A DNA stretch of 7,109 bases from the NCBI GenBank assembly GCA_018677115.1, contig JAHHOC010000471.1, positions 1 through 7,109 on the forward strand, written 5' to 3'. Within the stretch, counting starts at the first letter, position 1. Each line of letters opens with the position of its first letter. The position numbers were made by a program, and so were the translations under genes. The DNA is from Arenicella sp. (GTDB lineage: Bacteria > Pseudomonadota > Gammaproteobacteria > Arenicellales > Arenicellaceae). Positions 5,725-7,109 of the stretch are shown piece by piece. The notes below the pieces were generated by a model. It did no database searches, was not told the DNA's origin, and saw nothing but the letters and a program-made list of their open reading frames with translations.

Positions 5725-7109
5725 TTACTTGGCCGCGTCTTTTTCCTTTTGTGCCGCAATCACTTCATCAGCAACATTGCGCGGGCATGGCTGATAGTTT
5801 TCGAATTCCATCGAGAACTGGCCACGACCCGAAGTCATGGTTCGCAGGTCACCAATGTAACCGAACATCTCCGCCAGCGGAACATCGGCCTTTATGCGCA
5901 CTCCAGTAGGCGTTAAGTCCTGTGACTTGATCATGCCACGGCGCCGATTCAGATCACCGATCACGTCACCCACATTGTCTTCCGGGCAAAATACGTCGAC
6001 TTTCATAATCGGCTCAATTATCTGTGCGCCGGCTTTTGGCAAGGTCTGTCGGTAAGCACCTTTGGCGGCAATCTCAAAAGCCACTGCCGATGAATCCACC
6101 GCATGAAAGGCACCGTCCAGCAATGTGACTTTTACGTCTTCGGTAGGGAACCCGGCAAGGACGCCTTTATCCATAGAGAGCTTGAAGCCTTTTTCGATTG
6201 CCGGCCAGAATTCACGGGGAACGTTTCCGCCTGTTACCTTGGATTCAAACTCATAACCTGCTCCCGCTTCGTTGGGGGAAATTACATAGTCGATTTTACC
6301 AAATTGACCGGATCCACCAGACTGTTTCTTATGAGTGTAGCTGTCTTCAACAGTCTGCGTTATGGTTTCACGATAAGCAACCTGCGGCGCACCCACATCA
6401 CAGTCCACGCCGTAAGTGCGTCGCAGAATATCGACCTTGATATCAAGGTGAAGCTCGCCCATACCATTTAGGATGGTCTCACCAGACTCCTGGTCTGTCT
6501 CGACCACAAAGGAGGGATCCTCAGCCACCATTTTGCCTAACGCGATGCCCATCTTTTCAGTGGCGGCTTTGTCTTTCGGAAACACAGCCATCGAAATCAC
6601 CGGGTCGGGGAACACCATTGGCTCAAGTGTGGTCGGATTTTTAGGGTCACAGAGCGTATGGCCAGTCTGGACATTTTTCATGCCGACCACGGCAACAATG
6701 TCACCCGCGGACGCGGTGTTTAGTTCGATACGATCATCGGCGTGCATCTCTACCAGACGACCGATCCGCTCGGTTTTGCCAGTGAAAGAGTTCAAAATTG
6801 TATCGCCCTTATTCAGGGTTCCTGAATAAATGCGCACAAAGGTCAAAGCACCAAACCGGTCTTCCATGATTTTGAAGGCCAGCGCTCGCAAAGGCTTGCT
6901 CGGATCAACAATGGCAAACTCACCAGTCTCATTGCCGAGTTCATCAACTTCCGGCTGTGGCTTGACTTCAGTGGGGCTGGGCAAATAATCAACCACTGCA
7001 TTCAGCACCAGCTGGATGCCTTTATTTTTGAAGGCTGAACCACAGTATGTCGGAAAGAACGCCAGTTCATTGGTGCCTTTGCGAATACAGGCTTTGATGG
7101 CCTCGATGC
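5725..7109 (-). CDS. fusA: Elongation factor G, second (FusA2-like) type, C-terminal 460 residues
   Basis: This GTPase drives tRNA-mRNA translocation on the ribosome. The start lies beyond the right edge; 460 residues are visible of about 700. The fragment begins in the G domain, just before the G5 motif (CGSAFKNKG, residues 22-30). Domain II follows ([24 protein letters not shown] region), then domain III ([24 protein letters not shown]). Domain IV has [20 protein letters not shown] and [12 protein letters not shown], and domain V has [41 protein letters not shown] and PSPTEV with [12 protein letters not shown] match the second EF-G paralogue of Pseudomonas and Vibrio-type bacteria; E. coli EF-G reads SGGRGQYGH. 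There are no str-operon neighbours (rpsL, rpsG, tufA) on the visible side, which agrees with a stand-alone paralogue. A CTG at 7008 is internal, not a start. EF-G is certain; the paralogue class is likely. Confidence 0.95.
   Translation of the reverse strand, partial: IEAIKACIRKGTNELAFFPTYCGSAFKNKGIQLVLNAVVDYLPSPTEVKPQPEVDELGNETGEFAIVDPSKPLRALAFKIMEDRFGALTFVRIYSGTLNKGDTILNSFTGKTERIGRLVEMHADDRIELNTASAGDIVAVVGMKNVQTGHTLCDPKNPTTLEPMVFPDPVISMAVFPKDKAATEKMGIALGKMVAEDPSFVVETDQESGETILNGMGELHLDIKVDILRRTYGVDCDVGAPQVAYRETITQTVEDSYTHKKQSGGSGQFGKIDYVISPNEAGAGYEFESKVTGGNVPREFWPAIEKGFKLSMDKGVLAGFPTEDVKVTLLDGAFHAVDSSAVAFEIAAKGAYRQTLPKAGAQIIEPIMKVDVFCPEDNVGDVIGDLNRRRGMIKSQDLTPTGVRIKADVPLAEMFGYIGDLRTMTSGRGQFSMEFENYQPCPRNVADEVIAAQKEKDAAK

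Noticed and set aside
5725..7008. EF-G starting at the CTG at 7008
   Set aside because: The frame and EF-G homology (CGSAFKNKG) continue upstream to the right edge.

Overview
The window reads as a housekeeping stretch of a gammaproteobacterial chromosome, G+C near 50% by eye. The sucC sequence resembles the betaproteobacterial type more than the E. coli type, so a marine or environmental lineage off the enteric branch is plausible; genus cannot be read from the sequence. No mobile element, CRISPR array, tRNA or rRNA was seen.

Layout: (1) 1-381, plus strand, the C-terminal half of a ferredoxin--NADP+ reductase (fpr), closed by an intrinsic terminator at 401-431. (2) 489-1025, plus strand, a small exported protein of the DUF6265 family. 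(3) 1105-3165, minus strand, the sucCD pair for the two subunits of succinyl-CoA synthetase, convergent with region 2. (4) 3303-5450, minus strand, fadB, the multifunctional alpha subunit of the fatty-acid beta-oxidation complex, with a good sigma70-type promoter at 5486-5514. (5) 5725-7109 and beyond, minus strand, the C-terminal two thirds of a second-type elongation factor G (FusA2-like), closed by a very strong terminator at 5656-5688.

Functionally, fadB yields acetyl-CoA and reducing power, and sucCD performs the substrate-level phosphorylation step of the TCA cycle, so the central block is oxidative carbon metabolism. fpr (redox) and the EF-G paralogue (translation) are separate units.

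The outstanding anomaly is in sucC. The gene is full length (387 codons before its terminal stop), in register with E. coli SucC, and keeps its active-site residues, but codon 27 is an in-frame TAG where relatives carry Ser. The natural start at 3165 has its own Shine-Dalgarno, so the GTG right after the TAG (3084) is not a convincing start. The terminal TAG of sucC is also in frame with the sucD start, so amber readthrough would produce a SucC-SucD fusion. A sequencing error, a real nonsense mutation and suppression cannot be told apart from the window alone.
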